This document shows positions 1-11,667 of a stretch of 64,000 nucleotides of DNA, in pieces. Below the pieces are notes generated by a model. It worked only from the letters and a program-made list of their open reading frames with translations. It searched no databases and was not told where the DNA came from. The stretch lies in NCBI GenBank assembly GCA_001414485.1, contig LLEY01000149.1, forward strand, positions 62,001 through 126,000, given 5' to 3'. This DNA is from Calycina herbarum. Its lineage: Eukaryota; Ascomycota; Leotiomycetes; Helotiales; Pezizellaceae. How positions within the stretch are numbered: position 1 is the stretch's first letter; every line of letters begins with the position of its first letter. A program made the position numbers and the translations under genes.

Positions 1-2360
1 AAGTATGCGAAACGAACCATGGAACTAAAAGATAATTCAAATAATTCAATAAGAAGCACTGGGCCTAAGGGAAGGAGAATTGATGACATACCGGATAAAA
101 AACGTCGCCACAATTGACATGCGCGCAAATTTGATTCTGGAATTTCCCATGTTTGCGCTGAGCGTTTGTGATTCTTGATGCATGTTAGATATTTTTGCAA
201 TCTTTAACTCGGGAGAAATTGGAAAGGAATCTTGGGAGAAGTTGCGGGAGTTACCACGGTCTGCTCTTCCTCGCTCCTTCCCTCCGTCTTTCTTTTGGGA
301 ATCACAATACTCCAAGGTCGAAAAAAACAAAAACCCAAATAATCCCCGTTAGATGAATCTCTCACTAAATTGTATAATGTTAGCAATGGAACTGAAATAG
401 AAGGAAGGACATACCAAGAACGATACCATGAATTTGGACAAGTAAAGATAGGTAGATAATTCCCTGCTTCACATCCCACATCAAGCAGGTATGCAATGCA
501 AGGAAAAACCCAATCACAGGTAAATTGCTTTATAGCACGTTCCGAAGAACGCACCTCTGTGACTGGAAAAACCTCCTGAGAAGGGGACTTGCACCGCCCT
601 TTAGTCCAAGACAGTACGTGCAAGTTACCCCCAAAGCCCGTACGATAGGGACCTCAGGTTTGTGGATGATGTGCTCTTGAGTAGGCCAGCCTAAACAGTG
701 TTGCGACAGGTCCCGTTTGCGGTAACATCTACTCTCCGAAGAAAGTCGCCAGTTGGGCAATATTGAAAGATGTGCGCTCCCACAGTAGCTCAGACGGCGT
801 GCACATGAGGGAACCTCAGTGGTACAGTCGCATTGCGGAACTCCCAATACCGTTGCATTAGCGAGAGGGAGAACCATTCTGAGATGTGGTTGTTGCAGTG
901 GACGCAGCATTATGCTCGCGGGCGAAGATCCCAATCCGACGAATCAGTTAGGGGTGTCTAGCATTTTGTGGGTTCGAGCCACTGGTGTCGAGATGCGTGC
1001 GTCCAAAGCAGGTGAAGCAAGCTTCATGAAGAAGAAAGGAAGAAAAGTTTCAAAAACGAGGGGATTGCTCTCCTTTTATCCTCTTAGCGTCAAAAAAGAT
1101 ACGCTTGCGACTTAGCCCCAGACGTAGCGAAAAGTGGTAAAGTGAGAAGATCGAGACTCATTTTGTTGAAGAATGCTTTAGTACATTGTTTAGTTCATAC
1201 TTGCAAGTACCTTTTGGCCTCGATCGTGACTCACTTGCTCACGTATCAACTCGTTGGGTGGTCTAGATTTGAATATGTTACACCAGTTCCTTAGAACGTA
1301 ACACTGGATATAATGGCCCAGCCCAACTTTGGTATCCGATTCGTCTTTTTTCATGATAGAATACGTACATCGTTTCGATTGCGGGTTTCCCTCACAGCAT
1401 CATTTTTCAGTCACACTACCCTTGAAAATCGGCGATCCAGATTTCTTCGATTACACCATCATACAAAGGTTGAAACTATTTTGCTCATTTAAACGTACAA
1501 TCGTGATTAAAAATCTCGAAAGGTAGTAAGTAGATCGAATGGCACTTCATTTCGAGTGACTTCCGATCACTACAGTTTTACTCACTCAAACCAATTTAGC
1601 TCATCTCCTTTATCGATCGAGTCTATGGGTAGAAAGTGAGTGAGCTACTTGGGCCATTTCACCACATAGAGACTTTCTTTCCAATGGGAAAAAGGTTCGC
1701 TACAACATCCAACTTCCCAAGCTCGGGTCCTTTAAAGGGAGCACGCTTCCGGTCAGTGTTGATCGTAAAATAATTACCATCGCCTTGCAATCATCAATCT
1801 CTAAAAAAGGAACACAAGGTGGTTGATCGTCCATCGTCCATCGTCAAAGAGGTTGGAATATGAAAGTCTCCTCCGACCTCGGAGGTTGGAAGAACCCACC
1901 CACTTTTTGTCTAACTACCTAGCGTCACACTCCATTCTGACCGACCGTGGTCGGCGATTTGGAACTAATTTCTACAGTCTGCAAAAAAATAACGGTATTT
2001 TTTGCGAGTAAGCCACCGTAAACCATCCAATCCTTCATAACCACCCACGTGACATTTACTTCTATTCCCATTTTTGGACTGGAGTCTATCTTGTGGTACC
2101 TCGTTCTAGTAAGTTACCTACTAATTAGCAGGGGAAAAAATCCGAATCTCATTCTTCGCTGTTCTTCTCGTCTCAGTCCCTCTCATCATACAATGGAATA
2201 ACTTTTTTCCCGACATCACATGATTGAAGCGCCATCCTGTCGCGATCACTCTTCATCGCACCCTTTCAGCACTTCCAGCATCGGAATGATCGCGTCTTCA
2301 TAGCGAGGCCCATGAGAAATATCGTACATGATTAAACCAACGCGATGGCCCCTCCCATCC
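1..2360. other. Gene-free stretch
   Basis: No reading frame here has a recognisable domain, a convincing intron pattern or a plausible start. The longest open frames are under 140 codons and overlap each other on both strands, as expected by chance. Around 780-990 there are short segments resembling tRNA box A and box B consensus, but they do not fold into a cloverleaf at legal spacing. The stretch could hold old transposon sequence. I see nothing in it that I can name. Confidence 0.5.
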
Positions 2361-2361
2361 A

Positions 2362-2904
2362 TCAATTAGGCATCCAGGCGGCTTTCAACAGCCTTTCGGC
2401 CCAGGAGAAATTATATGCACATCATATGTCACGGTAGGTCTCCGAACTCGACCTTCTAACTTGCCATAGAGCTAGAAGCTGATGATGATGTAATGCGTCT
2501 TGCTTCTAAAGCACTTGCTTTCCGCCAAAGGCTCCTTGGAAATCGGTTGAAAACCTGTGATTCCTTGTACGATGTGGCGGGACTTCTGCATAGACAGGGA
2601 AAAGAAGCTTCCGCAATGTGAGACCTTGCTCTTTTCCCATTGAAAAGTTAACTGACGCAATTTAATTAGAGAATTGCTTCAAGAACTAGTTTCGATCTCT
2701 GAAACCTTGAATGAAGGAGAAGGTCAACTCGCCCGAGCCAACTATAAACTTGCTGTTGTTTTCCAGGAGAAAGGGATGACTTTGGAAAGTGATGATTACA
2801 AGGCGAGGGCGATTATTTTACGATCAAAACTGCGACCAGAAGCGAGAAATGCCCCCTTTGAGGAAACCGAGTTTCGGAAGTTGTGTCTTTGGATGTTGTG
2901 GTAA
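2362..2904 (+). pseudogene. C-terminal remnant of a TPR-repeat protein
   Basis: The last exon (2670-2904) ends in a tail that closes with residues CLWMLW. Fungal tetratricopeptide (MalT/kinesin-light-chain-like) proteins commonly end in a similar W-x-L-W tail. A good 52-bp intron (2618-2669) joins it to an exon reading LASKALAFRQRLLG and GLLHRQGKEASA, typical TPR helices. Further upstream, frame 2362-2434 reads LSAQEKLYAHHMSR, also TPR-like. A donor there (GTAGGT, about 2435) joins the next acceptor only with a frame change, and no start codon or N-terminal effector domain precedes it. I infer a 5'-truncated, probably dead copy of a TPR-containing gene. If a full gene exists, its upstream exons are outside what I can recognise. 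The TPR assignment is fairly sure; pseudogene status is less so. Confidence 0.5.
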
Positions 2905-3057
2905 CTCTTCATCTGGTAAGTTGAGAGGAAATGCTCGCGGCCCATTAGACTCGGGAGAGTTTTCTCAACACATAACCAAATCGATCTTTTCCTGTTATGA
3001 ATTTAGCCACATACTCTCTTTCCCGCGCTAAAATGTGTATTGGGGTTACGTTACAAC

Positions 3058-3358
3058 TACGTTAACCTACTACCTTATAAAACAAGAAGTATAATAGTCT
3101 AAAAGCTATATTAAGTACTAAAGAGTCTACTTCTCTTATAACTTTTAATTTTATTCAATAGTTACGACATAGTATATATAAGCGTTTTACTTTTCTCAGT
3201 AGTATAGGCGTAATACAACAAAGATCTACTCTTTCTTACTACGTAACAACCACCTTATGAAATAAGAAGCACGATAGCCTAGAAGCTATATCAAGTAATA
3301 AAGTATCGGCGTCTATTAAAGCTTTTAATTCTATTAAGTGATTATTACGTAGTAAGGA
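3058..3358. repeat. AT-rich direct duplication with transition-type divergence
   Basis: Two AT-rich copies lie about 180 bp apart: 3058-3181 and 3238-3358. They share the order ACTACGT, ACCTTAT, AAGAAG, AGTCTA/AGCCTA, AAGCTATAT, AAGTA and CTTTTAATT. Most differences are C/T or G/A, with the first copy richer in T and A. This pattern fits repeat-induced point mutation in ascomycetes, which is an inference. No coding potential is visible. Confidence 0.55.
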
Positions 3359-3661
3359 GAATAGTAGTTTTTAAGAATATTAGTTTCAACATTTCTTAAA
3401 AATCAGTGCACGTGCCACCCGCGGGGATGGACTGGAATATCGTTGTATTTGAGGATAATCATTTTGAGAGAGCCCGAAAAGGAGGACTCAAAAACAGAAG
3501 AAGAACGAGAAAGAGGAATATCTCAAACGCCCGGATCAATAATCATTGTAAGAACCCCAAATACCCATCTCCATCAACAGCCTCTCCATCAACAAACACC
3601 TCGAAACCCTCTCTAACATATCCCTAGTCTCGTTCTTTACCAACCCACCGCATCACTAATC

Positions 3662-3967
3662 ATGCACTCCCCGCTCCTATCCTTCGCGTCCCTCATCTCC
3701 ATTCTCATCTTCACCACTTTCGTATCAGCATGCTCAGAAACAATAACAACCCCCTGCTGCTCCACAGCCTACCTCTCCGAACAAGCCTGTGAACAGAAAG
3801 TGTACACCAAATACGGATATAACGGCGGTCGTCAAGCAGATAGAGCGTTGAAGAAGTGTTTTGATGCTTTTAGTGATAGTTGTGAGGGGGCGAGGGGGGT
3901 TGATGAGGTTGATTTGAGAGTTTTTGGGATTGTTGAAGATAGAAGAGGGCTGAGAGGTGAGGGGTGA
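3662..3967 (+). CDS. Small cysteine-rich secreted protein
   Basis: A single open frame of 101 residues. Residues 1-23 form a textbook signal peptide (hydrophobic core LISILIFTTF, cleavage likely after VSA23). The mature part carries six cysteines (24, 32, 33, 43, 66, 74), including a CC pair, an even number compatible with three disulphides. The C-terminal third is charged and cysteine-free. The 200 bases before the ATG are pyrimidine-rich, as usual for fungal promoters, and CACTAATC precedes the start. I do not recognise the family. Small size, export signal and paired cysteines make it an effector-like candidate, but that role is inference. It stands alone between an AT-rich repeat and a long non-coding stretch. 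The last 25 codons are G-rich on the coding strand and could instead be an unspliced intron or UTR. Confidence 0.55.
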   Translation: MHSPLLSFASLISILIFTTFVSACSETITTPCCSTAYLSEQACEQKVYTKYGYNGGRQADRALKKCFDAFSDSCEGARGVDEVDLRVFGIVEDRRGLRGEG

Positions 3968-6640
3968 CGAAATGGACGGGGAGGAAGGGTGAGAAGGGAG
4001 GTTGGTGAGGATTTTGTGATTGAGTGAATGTGGGTGCTGAAAGCGTGTCAATGTCTTTGGTTTAGGCTTTTAATTTTGAGCTGAGAAGAGTGTGATATCG
4101 AGGTGTCTATTCAATGAACATAATCTTCAAATTTCGGGCTTGCATTCTCCTGTAAAAAATTTCGTGTGAACGAGGACAAGAAGAACGCTCTTCCCTATAG
4201 CCATGGGAGATGCTTTCGACGGACTGAAAGGAAGAGACTTAATACTTACCAATAAACAGATCTGCACAATGAAGCTCATTAAAAGGACTTTTATTCACCC
4301 TCTGAGTCGTCCAAAATTGCACCTCGGTGACATCGAAATATATAAGAATGGAATTCGATGCCTCGCATATGTACTTCGTGACACTTGCAATGCTGTGTTC
4401 ACTGGTAACACATACACATAGCATGTGGCGGAAATCCATGCACCCTCGACGTCAGGTAACTGAAATAGAGACGCAATTCTCACTAAAACCGCCTTGTAAA
4501 TGTGGCCCCAACAAGGCAAAGATGCGATACTGGAAAGCTCATCAAACGCTTTCGTGAACATATTTCAGGATAAGGTTGAAGGCAAACACAAAAGTCATGT
4601 GCTCCGAAAACGCTTCCGTCCGCGGACTTTATAAATGAAAATTGGCAGCGGGTAATATCTCAATATCTTACCTCTGACTCACTGATGAACCATCACCAAG
4701 CCTTAGGTAGTATCACTCGAACGGACCGTCCACGATGATGAAAACCAAAATCCAGGAACCAGGAACCTCAAAGAAAGATACAAGAAAAGTACTCCGTAAC
4801 TGCAGGTGAGCCGAGGATTCAACCCCACTCACCAAAACCCACCCATCCCAATGGCGCCATCAAACAAATAAAAAAGCAGGGTGGCGTCGCTGCCCGCCTC
4901 GCCCATGCGGTGTAACCCTAGCCGGTCACTTGACGATGGGGTAACAACAATCAACTCTCCCTCCCACCCAATCTTACCTGTCAGCTTACGGATTTTCAAA
5001 GAGTGATGCGTCCAATAAAGGTCTGCTCGCTTTGCATCATCTGGCCTTGTCTGTGCCTTGCATCTGCAGTGGTGGGCCAGGAATGGATCTGGAAGCAAGG
5101 TGAGTCCGGCGCATTCGTAGCGCGAAGCGGGTGGTTGGCTGGATATGGATCTGACTCGGACTTCGAAATATCATGTTGGAATTAGAATGCATCGTTGCAA
5201 TTGGGTTGATGTTGGGTTGGTTAGGTGAGATGGTGTCAAAGTTACGTATGGCGGGAAAAGATTAAGCTGCATCAACTTCGGTTTGGATAGACCCTCGAGA
5301 CCCTTCTGGTGTGTGGTACAGAAGCCCGAATTCCTGGTAGAGGTTGGAGGCTTGTGGTTCGGGAATTATGCGCCATGACTCCGTATACCGCTTCTTTCTG
5401 CCTTTTCTGCCTTTTTCAGGGCGGATTGCATGTGAATTGTACTGTCCGTACCTCTGAACTCTCAATCATACTGGTTGGTAGGAATTTCCGTAAAAGGGGA
5501 TTTGCTTTTTTTTTTCGTTTTGCCGCCCGTGTGCCAATAATATCACGAAATATCGAGTCAATAGTAGTTGGTTGTTAGACGAGTGAGGCGACGTGCCCCT
5601 CCTTCGCCCCTCCGTGCGTTTCCTTATCGGGCAGATGGCAGATGCGATAGCTGGCGTGGAGGGAAAATCCTTGAGCCGTTTGTATCGGTGAAGGGATGGG
5701 AAGGATCCAACGAGGTTTATATTTCGACTGTGCGGCGCCATTATGATGATTATTGGTGAGTTGGCTATCGGTGAGGAGGCTGGAGGGAGGCGCACTTTTA
5801 AACATGTGTGGTAAGAACAGACTAAGACAGGACGACGGGATGCGTGAGATGACTCGAGAAAGTAGTGCTTGAGGTACATAGTATGAAAAAATACAGCAGC
5901 TGAGGCGGCGATGCAGGTGCTGTGCTATGCGGGCCCGGCCACAGAGCCCCTCTCGGCAATTTAGGGGGAGGAGGCAGGAGACAGGACAAGGAGAAAAAAG
6001 TACCAGTTTTCAGGACAGGCACCAACCAGGAACAAATGACGGACATGAAACAAAAATGGAGTTTGGAGGAGAGCAAACCACAGGATGATTGGGAGTCCAG
6101 TCGGCGATGGTGGCAGATGATCGGGCAGATGCCCCCCCCTCCTTTTAACCACGGGAAACGAGTCCAGTAGTTACGGAAGTTCGAGTCTTCTCGGTACAAG
6201 TATTTCTTCACTGCACGATCCGCCCCCGTGGCGGCGTCGTCCCTAGCATACATTAAATGAAGAGAACTACCCAGTCAATGATACTCGTAGTCATTCTGAT
6301 ACTGTACCGAGCTGCCGCTACCAGGTGCTACCAGAACTGACGACGTACATGTACGACAGAAACACTGCTGGAACTTGTCATATTCGGCGACGCAGGGCTC
6401 CCAGTCGTGTATCGGGTGAAAACAAGCCGGCTTGATAATAGAAAGCTGATACTGTTTTATCACATGGCCTAGACTCCACTGCTTAGTATTCCACGTTGCG
6501 TTGTGCTGTCTCCAAGTCCGAGATCCGCTGTGTGAGTGGGAGTCCTTCGTACTTTACCTTGTTGTCAAGGAGACAGTCTTCTTCCGGCTTAAGAAAATAT
6601 ACCCCTCTCTTGTCGGGTTGCGCCCAGTAGTGCGCCCTGA
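3968..6640. other. Gene-free stretch
   Basis: No open frame longer than 143 codons and none with recognisable sequence. Several overlapping frames at 5570-6250 run on both strands without codon-usage contrast. Short homopolymer and purine runs occur (for example C-rich 6130-6140). I see no gene, tRNA or transposon here. Part of it is probably the distal promoter of the zinc-finger gene at 7994. Confidence 0.45.
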
Positions 6641-6832
6641 CTGACTCTCTCGGTCTGTCACCTAGTCTACTTGTAGCGCTATTGCCGGCTTGTTCGATAT
6701 TCCTGGCTTACGATAGGTCCTTCAGCCACCGCAAGTTCGCATTTGGCTTGGCTAGACCTGTCGCACGGGAATATCAAGTAGCTGCTAGGAACATACCTAG
6801 AACGACTGGGAAGGGTCCTGACATTGTCCTGT

Positions 6833-6858
6833 CGTGCAGTAGCAGTAGCAGTAGCAGT
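6833..6858 (+). repeat. AGC/AGT trinucleotide microsatellite
   Basis: Five or so tandem AGT/AGC-type trinucleotides directly abut the left arm of the inverted repeat that follows. It is a simple-sequence repeat and polymorphic length would be expected. Confidence 0.6.
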
Positions 6859-6949
6859 ACTATCCCCCCTAAATAAAATGTAGTGTGCACAGACATTTAG
6901 TATGGCACAGCGGCCGTGCGCTTACATTTTATTTAGGGGGGGGGATAGT
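6859..6949. repeat. Inverted repeat, about 25-bp arms, G/C-run termini
   Basis: The left arm (6859-6881) reads ACTATCCCCCCTAAATAAAA and on to TGTA. The right arm (6923-6949) is its reverse complement, TACATTTTATTTAGG and on through a run of nine G to ATAGT. The arms match apart from three extra G, and short GTGC(A/G) segments extend the pairing inward. The spacer is about 40 nt. It lies in the leader of the zinc-finger gene. It may be a tiny foldback or MITE-like element, or an RNA/DNA hairpin; no transposase is nearby. Confidence 0.65.
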
Positions 6950-7993
6950 AGATAGTTCTCATTCCCAACCAACCTCCCTATCACGTCTCCCCGTACACGC
7001 CGTACACCCCTACCCCTTGCGCCGCCTCGCCTCACACACTTTCCTCCCCCCTTTCCTTTTCTTTCCCAGGAAGGCCCAACTGCACTCGTAATTCGTACGT
7101 CTTCTCGCTTATCGTCACACTACCCAAAAGAAGGCCCTCAAACCCCCCGTCAATCTTGACCTTGACCCTCCTCGAACAATCCTTCCCTCTCTTAGTTCAA
7201 GTCCCCTCAAACTCTACCACTCACCACTCACCACTCAACCACTCACCTCGACAAAACATCCAGCCCCATCAGCAGCATCAGCATCACCATCAGCATCACC
7301 ATCTCTGTTTCGACGGCCTTCGTGCAACACCATCCTCTGTCATATGCAGATTTAGCACCGAGTACGCATTTATACACCTCAATCCTTCGCTCTCGGCTTA
7401 TCCCTCGCCGCAAACTCCCGTGCACTGGTGGGCTAGCCGGCCGGTCGTCACCCTGGTCGTCGATTACAGTACAGTGCCTCCCGTCTGTCTCCCTCGCCGG
7501 TCGCATAACCAACATCCTCTCCTTTTACCCCTCTCGCCTTCGTCCTTATCGATACCAACTTCACCAGCACCACCGACTGCGGATACACGAAGATCTGGAG
7601 AAGAACAGAGGTCGTAAGAAGGTCCGTTCGGAAATCCCCGGAACCAAATTTGACGCTGCTGCTGGAGAGGTGGTATCGCGAATACCTTCAGCAAGGAAGT
7701 AGAGCAGAGAGAGCATTGCGGCTCCCAAGCACCCCCCCCCCCCCCCGGACCTACCTGATCAGGCGGGTCGTTCGTCGCTGACGAAAGAACGATCCGGATC
7801 CCTCTCCTCGTCTCGTATGTCTTGATGTGTTGATACGAAAGGATCCCTTTTCTTCCCTTTTCATCGTCCCAACCTCCTCATCTCATCCTTTCCGACCTCC
7901 TGCGAAGACTCCTTTTTCGCTCCCGCCCCTCCGACGATCACCAGCCCCCTCGTCATTCATACCGAATACGACGAACATCATCCCACCAGAACA

Positions 7994-10244
7994 ATGGCTA
8001 CCTTTCGCCCCGTAAACAATAGTCTTGCACCCGATTTGCAGACTCGAAATGAAGAAGATACTGCACCGACAACCCCTCGACCAAATACTGCACCGAGTAC
8101 ACAAACTTCCTCAATGCCTCGAGACGATGCAACAACACCCACTCGAGCCAACTTTGGCACCTTGGCCAGCCAACGACCCCTCCCCGCATCTCCCTTCCCA
8201 TCCGCCATCTCGATACCCGAAAACGAAGAATCCCCGAAACAGAATTTAAATCGAGGCAACTCGCAATACTCGGCCAAATCAAGGGATTCGGAGGACGTCG
8301 ATATGGGTGCCGACTCGGAAGAAGGAGAAGATGGGTCGGATGATGAGAGTGTCATCAATGCGGATGGAACAAAATCGACCAAGAAGAAAAAGTCGCAGAG
8401 ATTTTATTGTACCGACTACCCACCTTGCGGGTTGAGCTTTACCCGCAGCGAACATCTTGCCCGGCATATCAGGTAAGAGCTAGGAGGCTATGAAATGATT
8501 CGAGATATATACTAATAATCGTAGAAAACATACTGGCGAACGTCCTTTCCAATGTCACTGCTCCCGTCGATTCTCGCGACTCGACAATCTCCGACAACAT
8601 GCACAAACGGTTCACTTGAACGAAGAGATTCCCCAAGACTCCCTGGCGGCCACAGGTACAAGATTTCAACGACAAGTCCGAACAGATAGGGTAAGGCCAC
8701 CAGGAAGTCGGTCGAGAGCTTCGACTACAACTGGTCAGATCAGCGGGGGTCGGGGACATACTAGAAACTCCTTATCGGCATCAAGCATATCATCTGTATC
8801 CTCGATATACAGTAATCAGAGGGAGGAGGCAAGAAGACGACCGCCACCTTTGGTTATGGCAGGGGAGCCCCGAGCGAGATTTTCTCAAGAAATGTACCCT
8901 CGGCCTGAGAGCCCAGCGGGTCAATATCAATATCGACCACATTCACCTGGATTTAGCACACCAACTTCGGCAACCTTTTCAACCGGCCAAAACAGTCCAC
9001 GCTGGGGTGCTTCAGGAATACAATCTCCAATGTCATCGCATTCCCGAACTGCAAGTCTCTATGGTCACAGAACACCAGGACGCAGATTATCTGTGCCGTC
9101 CGCTGGAAATCCATTCCAATCACCGCATGGGAATTCATATGGCCCTCCTTCGGCTTTGACACCCTTGAGCTCTAACATGGGATCTTTCTCCCCCTCAAGT
9201 AGCATCATGCCAAGTCCTACAACTTCGACGACAGGATCTATTTGGTCTCGAAGGGAATCAATGACTAGCTCGTCAGACGAGGCTTGGAGACGCCGAACAT
9301 GGCATCCAGATACCAACACTGGATTTACAAGCAGGCTGCAGGTTGTCACCACACCAAACTACTACTCGAACGGCCCACCTCCACAACCCCAGTCTGTTCT
9401 TCCAAGTAATGCTCCCCCCTTACAGCCAATGCGCCTTCCTGGTATTGAAAGTTTTGATCCTCTTCCCCCACGCCCGACCACCCCTGTGCGCCGTCAACCA
9501 AGTCCGATGATGCTCGACGCCCCAAGTCGTGAAACTCAAGCTGTTGAACAGCAAACCAATGAGAGACCTAGCAGCCAACACTGGGATATGGGTATCAATC
9601 GTAATCTCAACAGACTTGACCTTGCACAGGGAACACCACCGAGTGACGCAGCTAGTTCTTGGGCTTCCGAGGCCAACAGAGCTGTGCAAGCACAGGCAGA
9701 ACAAGCACGAGCACAGCCTACTGTTCGTTTCGAGGAGTCACCGTACTCAGCCAGAGCACAGACGAATAGAGCGTTCCACCAACATACGACCAGTGCACCT
9801 CCAATTACCCCACGGGAATCGAAGCGTCATGGTTGGTATCACGGTCCGGTAACAGTCCAGAATAGAGGTCCTGTACAGCGAACCTCACCAGCAGACTCGA
9901 GCAGCTCCGAGGGAGCAGCTCCGGGAACACCGGGCAGCTCACATGTGATTGAGATACATCCCAGCATTGTGCACGCCAACGGTTGGGTAGAAAATCGAAA
10001 TGGAAATGCAATCGGAAGCATGCATCATCACCAGGATCCCCGAGAGCCAGCCCCAAATGGTTACGCAACCTACCACCGTCAAAATGGGCCCGAAGGATCC
10101 TATACTTACACCCCTGCAAATAGCCAGGGACAGATTCATCATCAACATCAAGTACCCAAATCAACGGATAGCAACATGCTAAGACTAGAGGCGCTGGTGG
10201 CTGTTGCTACCAGCGAGGAAAATGCGGCAACCCCTATATATTGA
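7994..10244 (+). CDS. C2H2 zinc-finger transcription factor (Usv1/Rgm1-like)
   Basis: Exons 7994-8472 and 8525-10244 encode 732 residues. The 52-bp intron (branch CTAAT) interrupts the first finger codon for codon. Two adjacent fingers lie at residues 137-190: finger 1 uses C139, C145, H158 and H162 within [18 protein letters not shown]; finger 2 uses C170, C172 (a C-x-C pair), H185 and H190 within [12 protein letters not shown]. These recognition helices match the yeast Usv1/Rgm1 and Msn2-like group, which bind stress-type CCCCT/AGGGG sites, so a nuclear stress or nutrient regulator is likely (family knowledge). An acidic, Ser/Lys-rich stretch (about 90-135) precedes the fingers. The remaining 540 residues are low-complexity, rich in Ser, Pro, Gln and His, and likely disordered activation sequence. 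The start is the first ATG after the CT-rich leader. The exact fungal orthologue is not known to me. Confidence 0.9.
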
Positions 10245-11667
10245 GAGAGCATTCATCTTACTACAAGGGACAGGGTATTTTCATTTTCATTATTGGGCGG
10301 GGAAATATATCCGAGGAAGAATCTCTTACGTGTTGGACTGTATATATCTTACGCCTGCCTTCACTTCTTATTCATAAGATACCCGCGTCTTTTTAACACG
10401 CCATGACCCGTTACGACTTACACACGAAGAACATGACACGAACGACGATACACATTTTTTTTTAACGCCGAAGACGATTTCCAGATCTGTTATTGGGCGG
10501 CACGGTGGAGTGTGGTTGATGCATTGAAACGAGGCGTTTATACGTGTTGTTTTTTTTTGCAGGTTTGTTTTATGGTTGTGTTTTATATCATTTTCTCTTT
10601 GTTTTTGCATGAGATTTCCCGTTTGATTTTGCATGGCACATATCATTCGTTTAGGCTATTTCCGTAAGGCGATTTTCTTTTCTGCGAGGACAGGATATGG
10701 GAGGATGGGACTCTAGGTGGGTGGGTATTGTGAAGAGTGGATCTTGGAGCGGGTTTGTCTGTTTGGTTGCTTACTCTATACCCACGCGATCGTTTTGGAT
10801 GTACTTTGGAATTTTCATGGGATTTACGAAGGGACTTGGACCACATATTAATACTTTTTTGCCATTTAGCTGCATGTCTTACAATTTATATCATATCTTT
10901 TTTTTTAATCTATATCTATATTGGTATTTTTAAGAATTCTTTTCGAAATCGAATCTCCTCTTTTTTTTTTCTGAGTATGGATAGGTAGTTGTAGATTGGA
11001 TTATTGTATGCTTAGCTCTATGAAATCTTTTGATGAAGTTGGTCGTTTGAAATCTGGTCAAATGATTTGTGGCTACATGTTTTGTTTCTTCTGTGTAAGC
11101 TTTTTAACAGTTCCGTCCGGTAAGTAAGAGATAGATCTTCTTTCAATATCCTCCGGCTCCGGATCGACCGCTCTCCTCGCGGCAATGTAAAGTATAACCA
11201 GGGCCAATTCGCTTTATTAGAGTAATGTAATTGATTATACTCGTAACTTGCGCATAGAACTTTACCCCGATACAATCAATGTCGCTATTCTGAAACTTAT
11301 TGAGGTTATTCAGTTGATTTTCTCTTGTCGTTCTAGATACAGGCCTTTCTCAAAGTTATCTTAATGGAGCAGCTCATTGGCCCATGCAATTAGGCAGCTG
11401 TCCACCTGTCAATGAGGCTTGCTGCATACCATAAGCCACAAAATACAACTTCAAAATGCACCCCACCTTCAAACGGAAACACAACCTCGCCACTATCTAC
11501 ACCTTTAATTCAAGCGATTGATGTTCAATATCCTTTACTGCAGTTTACCTAAGTGATTGAGGGAGAGGGGAGTCTTGGTTTTACGAGCATGTTAGCGGAT
11601 TGAAGTAATTGAACTAATACCCCTCCCTCATTTGAATGCCTGAGCATCGGCGGATAGCATATCAATT
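10245..11667. other. 3' flank and intergenic sequence, no gene seen
   Basis: The region after the zinc-finger stop is T-rich with several T8-T10 runs (10447, 10550, 10900, 10965), consistent with a 3' UTR and terminator area. From 11000 to 11660 short frames only are present. No RNA gene or repeat recognised. Confidence 0.4.

Larger units (their letters stand above)
6641..7993 (+). promoter_or_regulatory. Long pyrimidine-rich leader/promoter of the C2H2 factor gene
   Basis: Some 1.3 kb upstream of the zinc-finger start is strongly CT-rich on the plus strand, with CAC/CAT-rich microsatellites (7219-7300) and a run of about 16 C (7731-7746). It contains several short ATG frames that would act as upstream ORFs if transcribed. 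Long, uORF-containing leaders are common for fungal regulatory genes, and this composition fits one. Transcription start and any leader introns cannot be placed from sequence alone. Confidence 0.4.

Noticed and set aside
530..1115. Overlapping 98-139 codon frames on both strands, plus box-A and box-B-like words
   Set aside because: No domain, no consistent codon bias, and the tRNA-like boxes cannot be folded into a cloverleaf at correct spacing.
7156..7702. Open frames of 126 and 153 codons upstream of the zinc-finger gene
   Set aside because: Composition is driven by CT/CAC-rich leader sequence; three frames are open at once, and no protein family is recognisable.
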